Shown: one piece after another, positions 43,637 to 52,517 of the stretch | How positions within the stretch are numbered: position 1 is the first letter of the stretch | Layout of the letters: each line of letters begins with the position of its first letter | Assembly (NCBI GenBank): GCA_963722555.1 | Contig: CAVRNQ010000005.1 | Location: forward strand, 124,001-188,000 | Length of the DNA: 64,000 nucleotides | Direction: 5' to 3' | Source of the DNA: Bog-366 sp963722555 | GTDB lineage: Bacteria; Acidobacteriota; Terriglobia; UBA7540 | The notes under the pieces: model-generated | Databases searched by the model: none | Told to the model about the DNA's origin: nothing | Seen by the model: only the letters and a program-made list of their open reading frames with translations | Program-made: the position numbers and the translations under genes

Positions 43637-45988
43637 ATGGTAGTTCACAAATCGCTGCTGGTGTGCAGCCTGCTGATTGGTTCGCTTCTGACATGGGGCT
43701 GCGCGTTGGGGGCACAAGGCGGCGGCGATTTGCCTATTTACCTCGACTCGAAGCGGCCGGTCGAGGAGCGGATCAACGACCTGCTCAGCCGCATGACCCT
43801 GCCGGAGAAAGTCGGCCAGCTCAATATGCCGGTGGTTTTTGTCGACCAACTCGGCAAGGACCGTTCTCTCAAGGTTGAGGCGTGCAAGCGGTTCGCGGAG
43901 GGAACCTATACGGACGACATCGGTCCCGGGGGTGGCTTCTTTGCGCTCGCCACCACCATTCTGTTCGATGACGCGCGCCAGCAGGCTGAGTACACCAATC
44001 AGCTCCAGGACATTGCTACCCGGAAAACGCGGCTGAAGATCCCACTGCTCCTGACCGAAGAAGGCACGCACGGCGGCATGTTCCCGGGCGCGACGGTTTT
44101 TCCGGAGGGCCTCGCGCTCGGCAGCACCTTCGACATGGATTTGGTGAAGGCCATTTACGCGGCGGCAGCCGCGGAGGCGCGCTCGATCGGCGTGCATGAA
44201 TTGTGCACGCTGGTCATTGAGCCCAATCGCGATCCGCGCCTGGGAAGAAATATGGAGGGATACAGCGAAGATCCCTATTTGTGCGGGCGCATCGCGACGT
44301 CCATCGTGCGCGGAGCCCAAGGGTACAGCGTGGCCGCGAAAGACAAGGTGGTGGCCGTGCTCTGCCACTATCCCGGCCAAAGCCAGCCCGCCAGCGGTAT
44401 GGAACGCGGAGCTATGGAGATTTCCGAGCGCAGCCTGCGCGAGACCTTCCTCGTTCCCTGGGTGGCAGGGGTCAAGGAGGCCGGCGCCCTGGCCGTCATG
44501 GCGACCTACCCGGAGATCGACGACGTGCCGAATCACTCCTCGGAAAAGATCCTGACCCGCATTCTGCATGAGGAGTTGGGGTTCCAGGGCCTCGTGCTAA
44601 GCGAAGGGAACGGCTTCCGCACGCTGGTCTATGAAGGTGTAGCCGCAACGCAAAAGGAGGCGGGTGCGCTCGCCCTCAAAGCCGGGGTCGATGTCAATGT
44701 CACCTACGAGGCGGCGTACATGAAGCCGCTGATTGAAAACGTGGAAGAGGGCAAAGTCTCGATGGCGCTCGTTGACCGGGCGGTGCGGCGCGTCCTGGAA
44801 CAGAAATTCCGCTTGGGGCTCTTTGACAACCCGACCGTTGATGCGGAGAACGCTGTTCGCATCGTGCACGCACCTGCCTACCAGGACCTGGCCTTGCGGG
44901 CCGCCCGCGAAGGGATTGTGTTGCTGAAAAATGAGAAGGCCCTGCTGCCCCTGCGCAAGGCTTTGAAATCGCTGGCCGTGATCGGCCCCGATGCCGACGA
45001 CGTCACGAGCCAGCTCGGGGATTACTCGCCGCACAAAGTCCCGCAGCATGTCGTCACGGTGCTGGAGGGGATCAAGGCCAAAGTCGGGCCGAAGACCCAA
45101 GTGGTTTACGCGCCCGGCTGCGCAGTGATGGGCAGCGACAAAAGCGGGTTTGCAGAAGCTGTGCGGGCCGCGAAGAACGCGGAGGTCGCGATTGTGGTGG
45201 TCGGCGAGAAACAGCGCAGCAAAGAGGGCGAGGAATCGACGGACGGCGAAGGTTCCGACGTGGCCAGCCTGGACCTGACCGGAGTCCAGGAGGACCTGAT
45301 CAAGGCGGTATTCGAAACCGGCACGCCGGTGGTGGTGGTCCTCATCAACGGTCGGCCGCTCTCGACCCGCTGGACGGCGGAGAACGTGCCCGCCCTTGTG
45401 GAAGCGTGGCAGCCGGGCGAGCGCGGCGGTGAAGCGGTGGCGGACGCGCTGTTTGGAGACTTGAATCCCAGCGGGCGGCTGGCCATTACCATTCCACGCC
45501 ACGTCGGCCAGTTGCCGGCTTACTACAACTACAAGCCTTCCAAGGCCTGGTGGATGAATTTCTCCGGGGGCGGCTATGTGGATATGCCGGCCGCGCCCCT
45601 CTATCCCTTTGGATATGGCCTAAGCTATACCAGGTATGAGTATAGTAATTTATTAATTAACCCAACTGAGATCCACCCGGGGGGCAACGCGCAGGTCCGC
45701 GTGGATGTGAAGAACGCCGGCGACCGGGCGGGGGAGGAGACCGTGCAGCTCTATTTGCACGAGGCTGTTGCCCCGGTTTCCATCCCCGTCAAGCAACTGC
45801 GGGGATTCCAGCGGGTGGCGCTGGCTCCCGGCGAGACGAAAACCGTGACCTTTACCCTCACCCCCGCCGATTTGCAGTTGCTCGACCGCGATCTGCACTG
45901 GGTCGTCGTGCCCGGCGACTTCCAGATCATGGTGGGAAAGTCGTCCCAGGATATTCCATTGCAGGGAACGCTTAAAGTGACGCCTTAA
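43637..45988 (+). CDS. Glycoside hydrolase family 3 protein with altered active-site residues
   Basis: 783 residues with a signal peptide (LLVCSLLIGSLLTWGCALGA). The GH3 N-terminal barrel, the alpha/beta sandwich (from about 420, EGIVLLKNEKALLPLR) and a C-terminal FnIII-like domain (about 690-780) are all present. In most GH3 enzymes a KH pair and an SD nucleophile are conserved. Here the pair reads CH (243-244 in VLCHYPG) and the nucleophile position is Glu323 (LVLSEGNGF). The spacing of the two sites is normal, so this is substitution, not misalignment. It may define a subgroup with changed chemistry or specificity. The TAA stop is inside a mobile repeat. Confidence 0.9.
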   Translation: MVVHKSLLVCSLLIGSLLTWGCALGAQGGGDLPIYLDSKRPVEERINDLLSRMTLPEKVGQLNMPVVFVDQLGKDRSLKVEACKRFAEGTYTDDIGPGGGFFALATTILFDDARQQAEYTNQLQDIATRKTRLKIPLLLTEEGTHGGMFPGATVFPEGLALGSTFDMDLVKAIYAAAAAEARSIGVHELCTLVIEPNRDPRLGRNMEGYSEDPYLCGRIATSIVRGAQGYSVAAKDKVVAVLCHYPGQSQPASGMERGAMEISERSLRETFLVPWVAGVKEAGALAVMATYPEIDDVPNHSSEKILTRILHEELGFQGLVLSEGNGFRTLVYEGVAATQKEAGALALKAGVDVNVTYEAAYMKPLIENVEEGKVSMALVDRAVRRVLEQKFRLGLFDNPTVDAENAVRIVHAPAYQDLALRAAREGIVLLKNEKALLPLRKALKSLAVIGPDADDVTSQLGDYSPHKVPQHVVTVLEGIKAKVGPKTQVVYAPGCAVMGSDKSGFAEAVRAAKNAEVAIVVVGEKQRSKEGEESTDGEGSDVASLDLTGVQEDLIKAVFETGTPVVVVLINGRPLSTRWTAENVPALVEAWQPGERGGEAVADALFGDLNPSGRLAITIPRHVGQLPAYYNYKPSKAWWMNFSGGGYVDMPAAPLYPFGYGLSYTRYEYSNLLINPTEIHPGGNAQVRVDVKNAGDRAGEETVQLYLHEAVAPVSIPVKQLRGFQRVALAPGETKTVTFTLTPADLQLLDRDLHWVVVPGDFQIMVGKSSQDIPLQGTLKVTP

Positions 45989-46150
45989 CAGGCTGCGGAA
46001 AAACCCCTCACCCTGTCATCCTGAGGAGCCGCAGGCGGTCCTGAGTGAAACGAAGGAAGGACCTCTGTATTTGGTTGAAAATTCAAATGCAGGGGTCCTT
46101 CGCTTCGCTCAGGATGACAGGTCGGAGCGTTCCTCCTCAGCCTGTTAAGG
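45982..46150. repeat. Complete copy of the CCTTAACAGGCTGCGG...TGTCATCCTGAG element
   Basis: Left terminus GCCTTAACAGGCTGCGGAAA (45983 onward) and right terminus CAGCCTGTTAAGG (46138-46150) are inverted. Inner arms TGTCATCCTGAGGAG (46014) and CTCAGGATGACAG (46109) pair as well. The TAA of the GH3 gene (45986-45988) belongs to the left terminus. Best-preserved copy of the family in the window, 169 bp. Nothing further is seen up to 46220. Confidence 0.8.
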
Positions 46151-46220
46151 CTGGTGTTCGTAAATGCAGTGGTGCAACCCCTCTCCCCTCGGAAGAGAGC
46201 TGCCGAAACCCCATTTGCGT

Positions 46221-49097
46221 TCACCACCAAGGCCGCAGCAATTCACCAGACTCGGGCGCTGGCGGCTTCCCGGTCAGGCGCGCAGCAAAATCGTACTCAC
46301 CTGAGCCGATTTCCAAAATAGCCCGGCCAGACTTCCAGCCGCGCCACAAAATCTCACGAACATCCTGCACACGAGTCCCACCCTCAGTGACGGTATGGGA
46401 ATCGTCGCACGGCAGATGAACCGTGGCCCGGGTGTTGGCGGGCACGCGCACGTGCCATTCGAACCGCTGGTTCTCGAGCCGCCACGCGCTCACGATTCTG
46501 CCCTGGATGGAATCGTACTCCGCCCGCACGTGGCTGAGGCCCTCGACGACTTGCGGCCGCAGAATCGTGTGCCGGAATCCGGGCTCGTCAGGATCCGGAT
46601 AAATCCCTGCCAGGCCCTGGTAGAACCAGGCATCGAAGGCGCCCTGCATGGCATGGTTGCGAGAGCGCGGGCCATGTTGCCGATCTAACTCCGGCTCGCC
46701 CCAGGTTTCCCAGAAGGTTGTGGCGCCCAGGGAAAACAGGTAGCCGATGCTCGGATAGGTCTGCGCGCGGAGTATCTCCAAGGCGACCTCTCCGTGGCCG
46801 TATTCACCGAGTGCCCAGTAGAGGCAGCGGCTGCCGGTAATGCCGGTGGAAAAGTGGCCGTGGTGTCTGGTGAGGACATCCTGCGCCAGGCTGGATGCGA
46901 CTTGCACCCGAGCGGCTGCCGGTACGAGCCCCAGGCGCAGGGCGAGACTGTCACCCGTCTGGCTGCCGTAGCTCGGTTTGTTCGCCTCAAAGAAATTCTG
47001 GTTGAAGGCTTGACGGATTTCCCCGGCCAGCGCCCGGTAGTCCGCGGCGTCGGCCGGTTCGCCGAGGATCCTCGCGACCTCACTCAGGATTTGGGTGTCG
47101 AGGCAGAAGTAAGCTGTCGAAGTCAGAGGAACCGGTGTCTCTTTGGGCTCGACGCTGCCCGGCGGGCACCAATCGCCCAATCCTTCGGACACGATGTAAT
47201 TCTGGGCCAAACGGCGCAAATGCTCCAGCCATCGCCGCATGCTGTCATAGTGCTCTCGGAGGATACGGGTGTCGCCGTAATACAAATATACATACCAGGG
47301 AATCTGCACGACCGCCGTTCCCCAGTCCGGCGAAGCTTCACCCAGCTTGCGCTTGCCGGGGGCAACCATGGTGGGCAAGCCATTCTGCTCGGAGGTCCGG
47401 ATATCGTTCAGAAAGTTAGACCAAAACTGTGCCATATCGAAGTTATAAATCGTCATTTCGGCGGAAACCTGCGCGTCGCCCAGCCACCCGCACTTCTCGC
47501 GCGCGGGACAGTCGGTCGGGATTCCGTGCAGGTTGCTGACCTCGGTCCACAGCGCCGTCTCGTGAATCCGGTTCAGCATGGCATCCGAGCATTCGAAGTC
47601 ACCCACCTTGTGAACGTCACTGTGAACCACCACCCCTTCGAGATTTTCGCGCGAGGGGGTGCCGGGGAAGCCCGTCATCTCGACATAACGGAAGCCGTGA
47701 TAGGTAAAGCGCGGTTCCCACACTTCTTCGCTCTCGCCCCTGGCAATGTACGTATCCGTCTGCACAACGCCCGTGGCGAAGACTCCCGTGCTGGCAGGGT
47801 CGATCATTCCGTCCGGTGCAAGAGACTCGGCAAAACGCAGGGTGATTCTGGCGCCGCGCGGCGCGGTGACGCGAAGTCTCGCCCAACCCGCGAAGTTCTG
47901 GCCGAAGTCATAGACAAAGACCCCCGGGCTGGGTTGGGAGAGACCCTTCGGCGGGAGAGTCCTGACGGCTTTGATCGGAGGCAGGCTTTGCGGCTCCAGG
48001 CGCCGCGCGGGCCCCGGGATGGGGCGCGCCTTTTCCCAAGCCTCATCATCAAAGGCCGGCTGTGACCAACCCGGAGTCTCCAGGCGAGCGTCGTAAGATT
48101 CTCCGGCATAGACGTTGTCCGCGAGGATCGGCCCCGGGGCTGCCTTCCAACTCTCGTCGGTAATGAACGTCTCCGTGGTCCCGTCTTGATACTCACACCG
48201 CATCTCGAACACCAGGCGCGGGACCCCGTAGTCGGTTCCTCCCGGAATGCTGTACTTGCCTGCTTTCCAGACTTCGTCCTGGTTGAACCAGCCGCTGCCC
48301 AGCATCACGCCGGCGGCATTCTCGCCGGGCCTTAAATAATCAGTGATATCGTGGGTCACGTACAAAGCCCGCTCTTCATAGTCGGTTTGCGCCGGATCGA
48401 GAACGTGGTCCCCCACCTTAGTGCCATTCAGGTAGAGCTCGAAGTAGCCGAGACCACAGATGTAGGCCCGAGCCCTGCGGGGACGAGCCCGCAAGCGGAA
48501 ATCCTTCCGCAATAACGGCGCGCGGTGGAGCGTTTTCGATCTCTCCTCGGCGGCGTTGGTCTGCGCAGGCGGAGTTGCAGCCCAGAGATAATCGGCAGTG
48601 ATCCATTTAGCCTGCCAATCCCGCTCCTCCAGCAGGCCCATTTCCCACGCTGCCACCTCGCTGTAGGGGGAAGCGTGCCCGGCCTGATCCCAGACTCTTA
48701 CCATCCAGTAACAGCGTTCGCAGGAGGCGAGAGCCCTGCCCTGGTAATCGATCTGAATCGAGCGGTCGGAGGCAACTTTTCCAGAGTCCCACAAGTCACC
48801 GCGCTCGGCTGCGAGGTTCTCCGGGCTGCCGGCGACCAGAAGCTGATACGCACTTTGCCTCTGCGCGCGCCCGCGCGATTCCAGGCGCCAGCTCAGGCGT
48901 GGGCTCACGACATCGACACCCAAAGGTTCCAGCGTGTATTCACACTTCAGTCCCACGGGCCGCAGGAGCGCTTCCGAAGTTTGCCCGGTCAGCACTTCGG
49001 CAGGTTCGCGAAACCCGTGGGCAGGCGCGCAGTCTTCAGCCCATCTCGTCCAGCCGCTCAACGCGGCGAAACCCTGCAGGAATCTTCGACGTCGCAT
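46221..49097 (-). CDS. Alpha-L-rhamnosidase (GH78)
   Basis: 958 residues from the ATG of MRRRRFLQGFAAL, a twin-arginine-type signal; the frame is open 60 codons upstream but those are Pro/Arg-rich and unlikely to be coding. An N-terminal Fn3-like domain (VDVVSPRLSWRLES), carbohydrate-binding beta domains (YICGLGYFELYLNGTKVGDH, FRYVEMTGF), then the (alpha/alpha)6 barrel with the GH78 active-site block IPTDCPAREKCGWLGDAQ and the later FSTGITGSRCLYWAL. Releases terminal rhamnose from plant or bacterial glycans. It is convergent with the GH3 gene. Confidence 0.92.
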   Translation of the reverse strand: MRRRRFLQGFAALSGWTRWAEDCAPAHGFREPAEVLTGQTSEALLRPVGLKCEYTLEPLGVDVVSPRLSWRLESRGRAQRQSAYQLLVAGSPENLAAERGDLWDSGKVASDRSIQIDYQGRALASCERCYWMVRVWDQAGHASPYSEVAAWEMGLLEERDWQAKWITADYLWAATPPAQTNAAEERSKTLHRAPLLRKDFRLRARPRRARAYICGLGYFELYLNGTKVGDHVLDPAQTDYEERALYVTHDITDYLRPGENAAGVMLGSGWFNQDEVWKAGKYSIPGGTDYGVPRLVFEMRCEYQDGTTETFITDESWKAAPGPILADNVYAGESYDARLETPGWSQPAFDDEAWEKARPIPGPARRLEPQSLPPIKAVRTLPPKGLSQPSPGVFVYDFGQNFAGWARLRVTAPRGARITLRFAESLAPDGMIDPASTGVFATGVVQTDTYIARGESEEVWEPRFTYHGFRYVEMTGFPGTPSRENLEGVVVHSDVHKVGDFECSDAMLNRIHETALWTEVSNLHGIPTDCPAREKCGWLGDAQVSAEMTIYNFDMAQFWSNFLNDIRTSEQNGLPTMVAPGKRKLGEASPDWGTAVVQIPWYVYLYYGDTRILREHYDSMRRWLEHLRRLAQNYIVSEGLGDWCPPGSVEPKETPVPLTSTAYFCLDTQILSEVARILGEPADAADYRALAGEIRQAFNQNFFEANKPSYGSQTGDSLALRLGLVPAAARVQVASSLAQDVLTRHHGHFSTGITGSRCLYWALGEYGHGEVALEILRAQTYPSIGYLFSLGATTFWETWGEPELDRQHGPRSRNHAMQGAFDAWFYQGLAGIYPDPDEPGFRHTILRPQVVEGLSHVRAEYDSIQGRIVSAWRLENQRFEWHVRVPANTRATVHLPCDDSHTVTEGGTRVQDVREILWRGWKSGRAILEIGSGEYDFAARLTGKPPAPESGELLRPWW

Positions 49098-49437
49098 TTT
49101 CCACCACGATCCCGCTCTCCGGCCCGGGCCGGGCTGAGGCGGGAAAATGAGCACGACAACGGCCAGAGGGTTAGCCGTCATCGGAGCCGGCAGTATACCC
49201 GAAGCCCGGGCCTTTGGCTGGGGTCTCGAGACGGGTTGGAAAAGGGGCCATGGCGGTTGGGACCGGCGCCGGAGCACTTATCCCTTGTTTCGCTGATGGC
49301 TTTATGGTACCAATAGCTGGCCTGTCGGCAGCGAATAGAATCCAAACCGCAAGTCAGGATGTTGTCGCAGCAGATCACGAGTGGCTTGGTCCTGGCTGAG
49401 CCGGGCAATCAACTCTTCTGCGAAAGGAGACAAGGGC

Positions 49438-49911
49438 ATGGCGTTCTGTGCGAAGTGCGGTACGCAACTGACTGAGGGTATAGCATTCTGTGGCTCGTGT
49501 GGCGCGCCGGTGGGGGGCGTTGCCCCGGCTGCGGCGCCTGCGGCAGCAGCGAGTTCGGGGATGGCGTCGAACGTGGCGGGCTTGTTGACTTACGTCTTGG
49601 GGTTTATCACGGGGATCATTTTCCTGGTGATCGAGCCCTACAAGAATGACAAGTTCGTTCGATTTCACGCCTTCCAGTCGATCTTTTTCAATGTGGCGAT
49701 CGTAGTTTTCTGGATGGCATTCACCATCCTCTCCACGATCCTGGGGCTGATCTCCTTCGGAGTTCTGGGCATCGTGATGGGGCTGCTCGGGCTGGTCATT
49801 TCACTGGCGATCCTGGTGTTCTGGATTTTCCTCATGTACAAGGCTTACAACAACGAGCGGTACATGATCCCCTACATCGGGCCATTGGCGGCGAAGCAAG
49901 CGGGCGTGTAA
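49438..49911 (+). CDS. Zinc-ribbon membrane protein (DUF4870-like)
   Basis: 157 residues with AAAGGAGA upstream of the ATG. The N-terminal zinc ribbon (CAKCGTQL...CGSCGAPV) is followed by an Ala/Pro linker, then three or four membrane helices: about 43-64 (VAGLLTYVLGFITGIIFLVI), 78-97, 100-122 and 125-140. The pattern NDKFVRFHAFQSIFFN between helices is characteristic of DUF4870/YtcA-like proteins. Function unknown. Other proteins in the downstream block also carry N-terminal zinc ribbons, so it may belong with them. Confidence 0.75.
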   Translation: MAFCAKCGTQLTEGIAFCGSCGAPVGGVAPAAAPAAAASSGMASNVAGLLTYVLGFITGIIFLVIEPYKNDKFVRFHAFQSIFFNVAIVVFWMAFTILSTILGLISFGVLGIVMGLLGLVISLAILVFWIFLMYKAYNNERYMIPYIGPLAAKQAGV

Positions 49912-50017
49912 ATCCCGGCGAGCCGGGCGACGACCCAAGAGGTCGAGGGGCGGCGGGGTTCCTGCCGTCCCTGGCTTCATGGAATCCTCCCGGGGACCCC
50001 TCTCTCTGTATTTCCTC

Positions 50018-50046
50018 TTGACAATTGAACCCTAGGGGCGCAATTT
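50018..50046 (+). promoter_or_regulatory. Weak candidate promoter upstream of the DHH gene
   Basis: TTGACA at 50018-50023 and CAATTT at 50041-50046 with 17 bp between. The -35 is perfect, the -10 poor. It fits the position of the downstream start. Confidence 0.35.
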
Positions 50047-50114
50047 TGAACGTTTCCTCCGTGCCGCTAAAGGAGTGGACGTGGGGACAGCGGTCAGTTT
50101 CGCGCTCAGGAATT

Positions 50115-51077
50115 ATGGCTGTTCTGGTGTGTTTTCACGATCGGTGTTTCGACGGGATGTGCTCCGCAGCAATCTTCACGAGCTTCTACCGGCAGTGTGT
50201 CGATGCGCAAGGGGAGTTCCGCTATCACGGCCTGATGCACCGCGCCGGACAGTTGTTTGACGAGGGGCTGTTCGATGCGGAAGAGAACGTCATCGTCGAT
50301 TTCAAGTATTCCAGCTCCGACCGCCTGACGTGGTGGTTCGATCATCACCAGAGTGCCTTCCTCACCGAAGCGGATGCCGAGCACTTCCGACGCAACCGGA
50401 ACGGGAAGAAATTCTACGGACCGGATTTTCGCTCCTGCACCAAATTTATCGCGCAAACCACCGGCACTCACTTCGGCTTCCGGGCGCCGGACCTGGATGA
50501 CTTGGTGCACTGGGCGGACCTGATCGACGGCGCGCAGTACCCGGACATTCGCACGGCCGTGGAGATGCGCGAGCCGGCCACCCAGTTGACCCTGGTGATC
50601 GAGGGAACACGCGAGCCGGACTTTTGCGTGCGCCTGATTCCTGAACTTCTCACGAAGCCGCTCGAGGAAATCGTCGCCTTGCCGCACATCCAGGAGGCCT
50701 TTCAAGAACTCTACCGCCGGCATCTCGAGTCCATCGATCTGATCCGCGGGCGCGCCGAACTCCACGACGGGGTGGTGTTCTTTGACCTCGTGGACCAGAA
50801 CACGGAAGGCTTCAATAAATTCATCCCCTATTATCTCTTTCCCGCGGCGGTTTACAGCGTGGGATTGAGCCGCTCCCCGGAGCGGATCAAGATCGGAGTG
50901 GGCAGCAACCCCTGGAATAATGCCCCCAAGACGGCCAATCTGGCCAGCATCTGCGAGCGTTATGGGGGGGGAGGCCATGCCAAGGTGGCGGCGATCTCGC
51001 TGCCTCCCACCGACCTGGAGCGCGCGCGCAGCGTGGCGGCGCAAATTGTTCAAGAGCTCCAGACTGGTTCCGGGTAG
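50115..51077 (+). CDS. DHH-family phosphoesterase
   Basis: 320 residues from the ATG of MAVLVCFHDRCFDG. Motif I is CFHDRCFDGMCSAAIF, motif II IVDFKYSS, the DHH motif WWFDHHQSAF, and the DHHA1 C-terminal glycine-rich YGGGGHAKVAAISL. The family includes nanoRNases, c-di-AMP phosphodiesterases and RecJ. There are no membrane, PAS or GGDEF parts as in GdpP, so a cytosolic oligonucleotide or cyclic-nucleotide hydrolase is likely but unproven. Opens the plus-strand run towards the PP2C gene. Confidence 0.85.
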   Translation: MAVLVCFHDRCFDGMCSAAIFTSFYRQCVDAQGEFRYHGLMHRAGQLFDEGLFDAEENVIVDFKYSSSDRLTWWFDHHQSAFLTEADAEHFRRNRNGKKFYGPDFRSCTKFIAQTTGTHFGFRAPDLDDLVHWADLIDGAQYPDIRTAVEMREPATQLTLVIEGTREPDFCVRLIPELLTKPLEEIVALPHIQEAFQELYRRHLESIDLIRGRAELHDGVVFFDLVDQNTEGFNKFIPYYLFPAAVYSVGLSRSPERIKIGVGSNPWNNAPKTANLASICERYGGGGHAKVAAISLPPTDLERARSVAAQIVQELQTGSG

Positions 51078-51486
51078 GTCCGCCGCGAGGGTCTGATTCC
51101 CCCTCGTGAGGAAACCTGGAAGCGTGTATTCTGCCGCTCCTCCGGAGTGGGCGGCCCACCCATAGGGCCAGGAGACATTCGGGGCCGACCCATTACTCTT
51201 GACTTTATCTCCGGCGGCAGAGCGGGAGAGCCTGCGGAAAGAAGCGGGCGGCTTGATACCTGACGGCGGCTGTGGTAAGAAGGGGAAGTATTATCAATCC
51301 ACATAAGCCAGCCTCCTGGCGATTAGGTCGTTCGTGATTGCGCAGTACGGAAAACATGCCGGAGCGAAAGGGAAACCCCTTTCGGGGTGAACTCGAACCG
51401 ATTCTCATCTTGTGCTTAAATCATCAAAGCAGGATTTCACCCAGCTCAAGCTTCATAGTGACTGCAACTGTGGGAAGGTGAGGGCC
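51078..51486. other. Intergenic region with a perfect 8-bp stem-loop
   Basis: No gene seen. CGAAAGGG/CCCTTTCG with an AAAC loop (51365-51384) forms a perfect hairpin with no T-run, about 100 nt before the chosen PP2C start. It may be a leader structure rather than a terminator. Confidence 0.45.
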
Positions 51487-52395
51487 GTGGCCGAAACGAC
51501 AGGAAGTGATTCGAAGGCCATTCATGTGAGTTTGTTCGGGATGTCGGACCAAGGGCGTGTCCGCAAGAACAACGAAGATAGCTTGGTGGTCTGCAATCTG
51601 ACGACGGGGGAAGTGGGCCTCTCGCCCCCGCTCCGCGAACACGACCTGGGGCCGCTCGGCTCGTTGTTCATGGTGGCAGATGGGATGGGGGGCGAAGCCA
51701 GCGGCGAGGTCGCCAGCCAACTCGCTGTGGTCACCGTTCCCAAGCGCCTCTATGACAACCTGAAGTCCCTGGGTACGGCGAGCGAGGCCAACTTCGTGAT
51801 CCTTTTGCGTGAGGCCATCGAGTACGCCAATCAGATTATCTTTCAGAAGGCGCAGGCCAACCCGGGATGTCGTGGCATGGGGACGACCACGACCGCGGCA
51901 GCCCTTTTCGGCCAGTACCTTTTTGTGGGACAGGTGGGAGATTCTCGCGCCTATTTGATCCGCCAGAAGAAGATCACCCAGTTGACCCGTGACCAGACTT
52001 TCCTGAACTACCTCCGAGACATTGGCGCGGAGTTGCCGGCCGACCCGGAGAAGGACAGCCGCAAGAGTATTCTGACGCAGGCGGTGGGAACCAGCGAGAC
52101 GCTGGATGTGAAGGTTACTTGCGTGCGGGTCTATCAGGGAGACCGAATAATGATGTGCAGCGATGGCTTGTATAACATGGTGCCGGAGGCTGATCTCCTG
52201 GCGGCGTTCAATCGTGAGGATGGACTGCCCGACAAGTGCAAAGCTCTTATCGAAAACGCCAATGCCCACGGCGGGACGGACAACATCACGCTGATCGTAG
52301 CGGAGTTTTCGGGGCAGGGGCTCTCCGCCCCGGCGGTGGACGCGCCCGTTGAGTGCAAAGAATTCAACGAAGAAGATTTTAAGCCGCGCACCTAA
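51487..52395 (+). CDS. PP2C-family Ser/Thr protein phosphatase
   Basis: About 302 residues from a GTG with GAAGGTGAG seven bases upstream; a GTG 25 codons earlier lacks such a site. PPM metal-binding motifs are in order: GRVRKNNEDS, MVADGMGGEASGE, VGQVGDSRAYLIR, IMMCSDGLYNMV, GTDNITLIV. Cytosolic, no membrane segment. It would dephosphorylate Thr sites read by the FHA domains next door. The gap to the FHA-ABC gene is about 120 bp, so the two are probably co-transcribed. Confidence 0.93.
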   Translation: MAETTGSDSKAIHVSLFGMSDQGRVRKNNEDSLVVCNLTTGEVGLSPPLREHDLGPLGSLFMVADGMGGEASGEVASQLAVVTVPKRLYDNLKSLGTASEANFVILLREAIEYANQIIFQKAQANPGCRGMGTTTTAAALFGQYLFVGQVGDSRAYLIRQKKITQLTRDQTFLNYLRDIGAELPADPEKDSRKSILTQAVGTSETLDVKVTCVRVYQGDRIMMCSDGLYNMVPEADLLAAFNREDGLPDKCKALIENANAHGGTDNITLIVAEFSGQGLSAPAVDAPVECKEFNEEDFKPRT

Positions 52396-52517
52396 AATCG
52401 TAAATTGGATTTGCGGACAGGCCATGTCCGCCCCAGGCTGCAGGCGGGCGTGTGCTGCAAACAGGACACTGAGCTGACGCTCCCGCCCCGGCGGAGCACC
52501 CGCGGACAGTGAGGCCT

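Noticed and set aside
49098..49277. 60-residue N-terminal extension of the rhamnosidase
   Set aside because: Pro/Arg-rich without conservation-like features, while MRRRRFLQGFAAL gives an ordinary twin-arginine signal.
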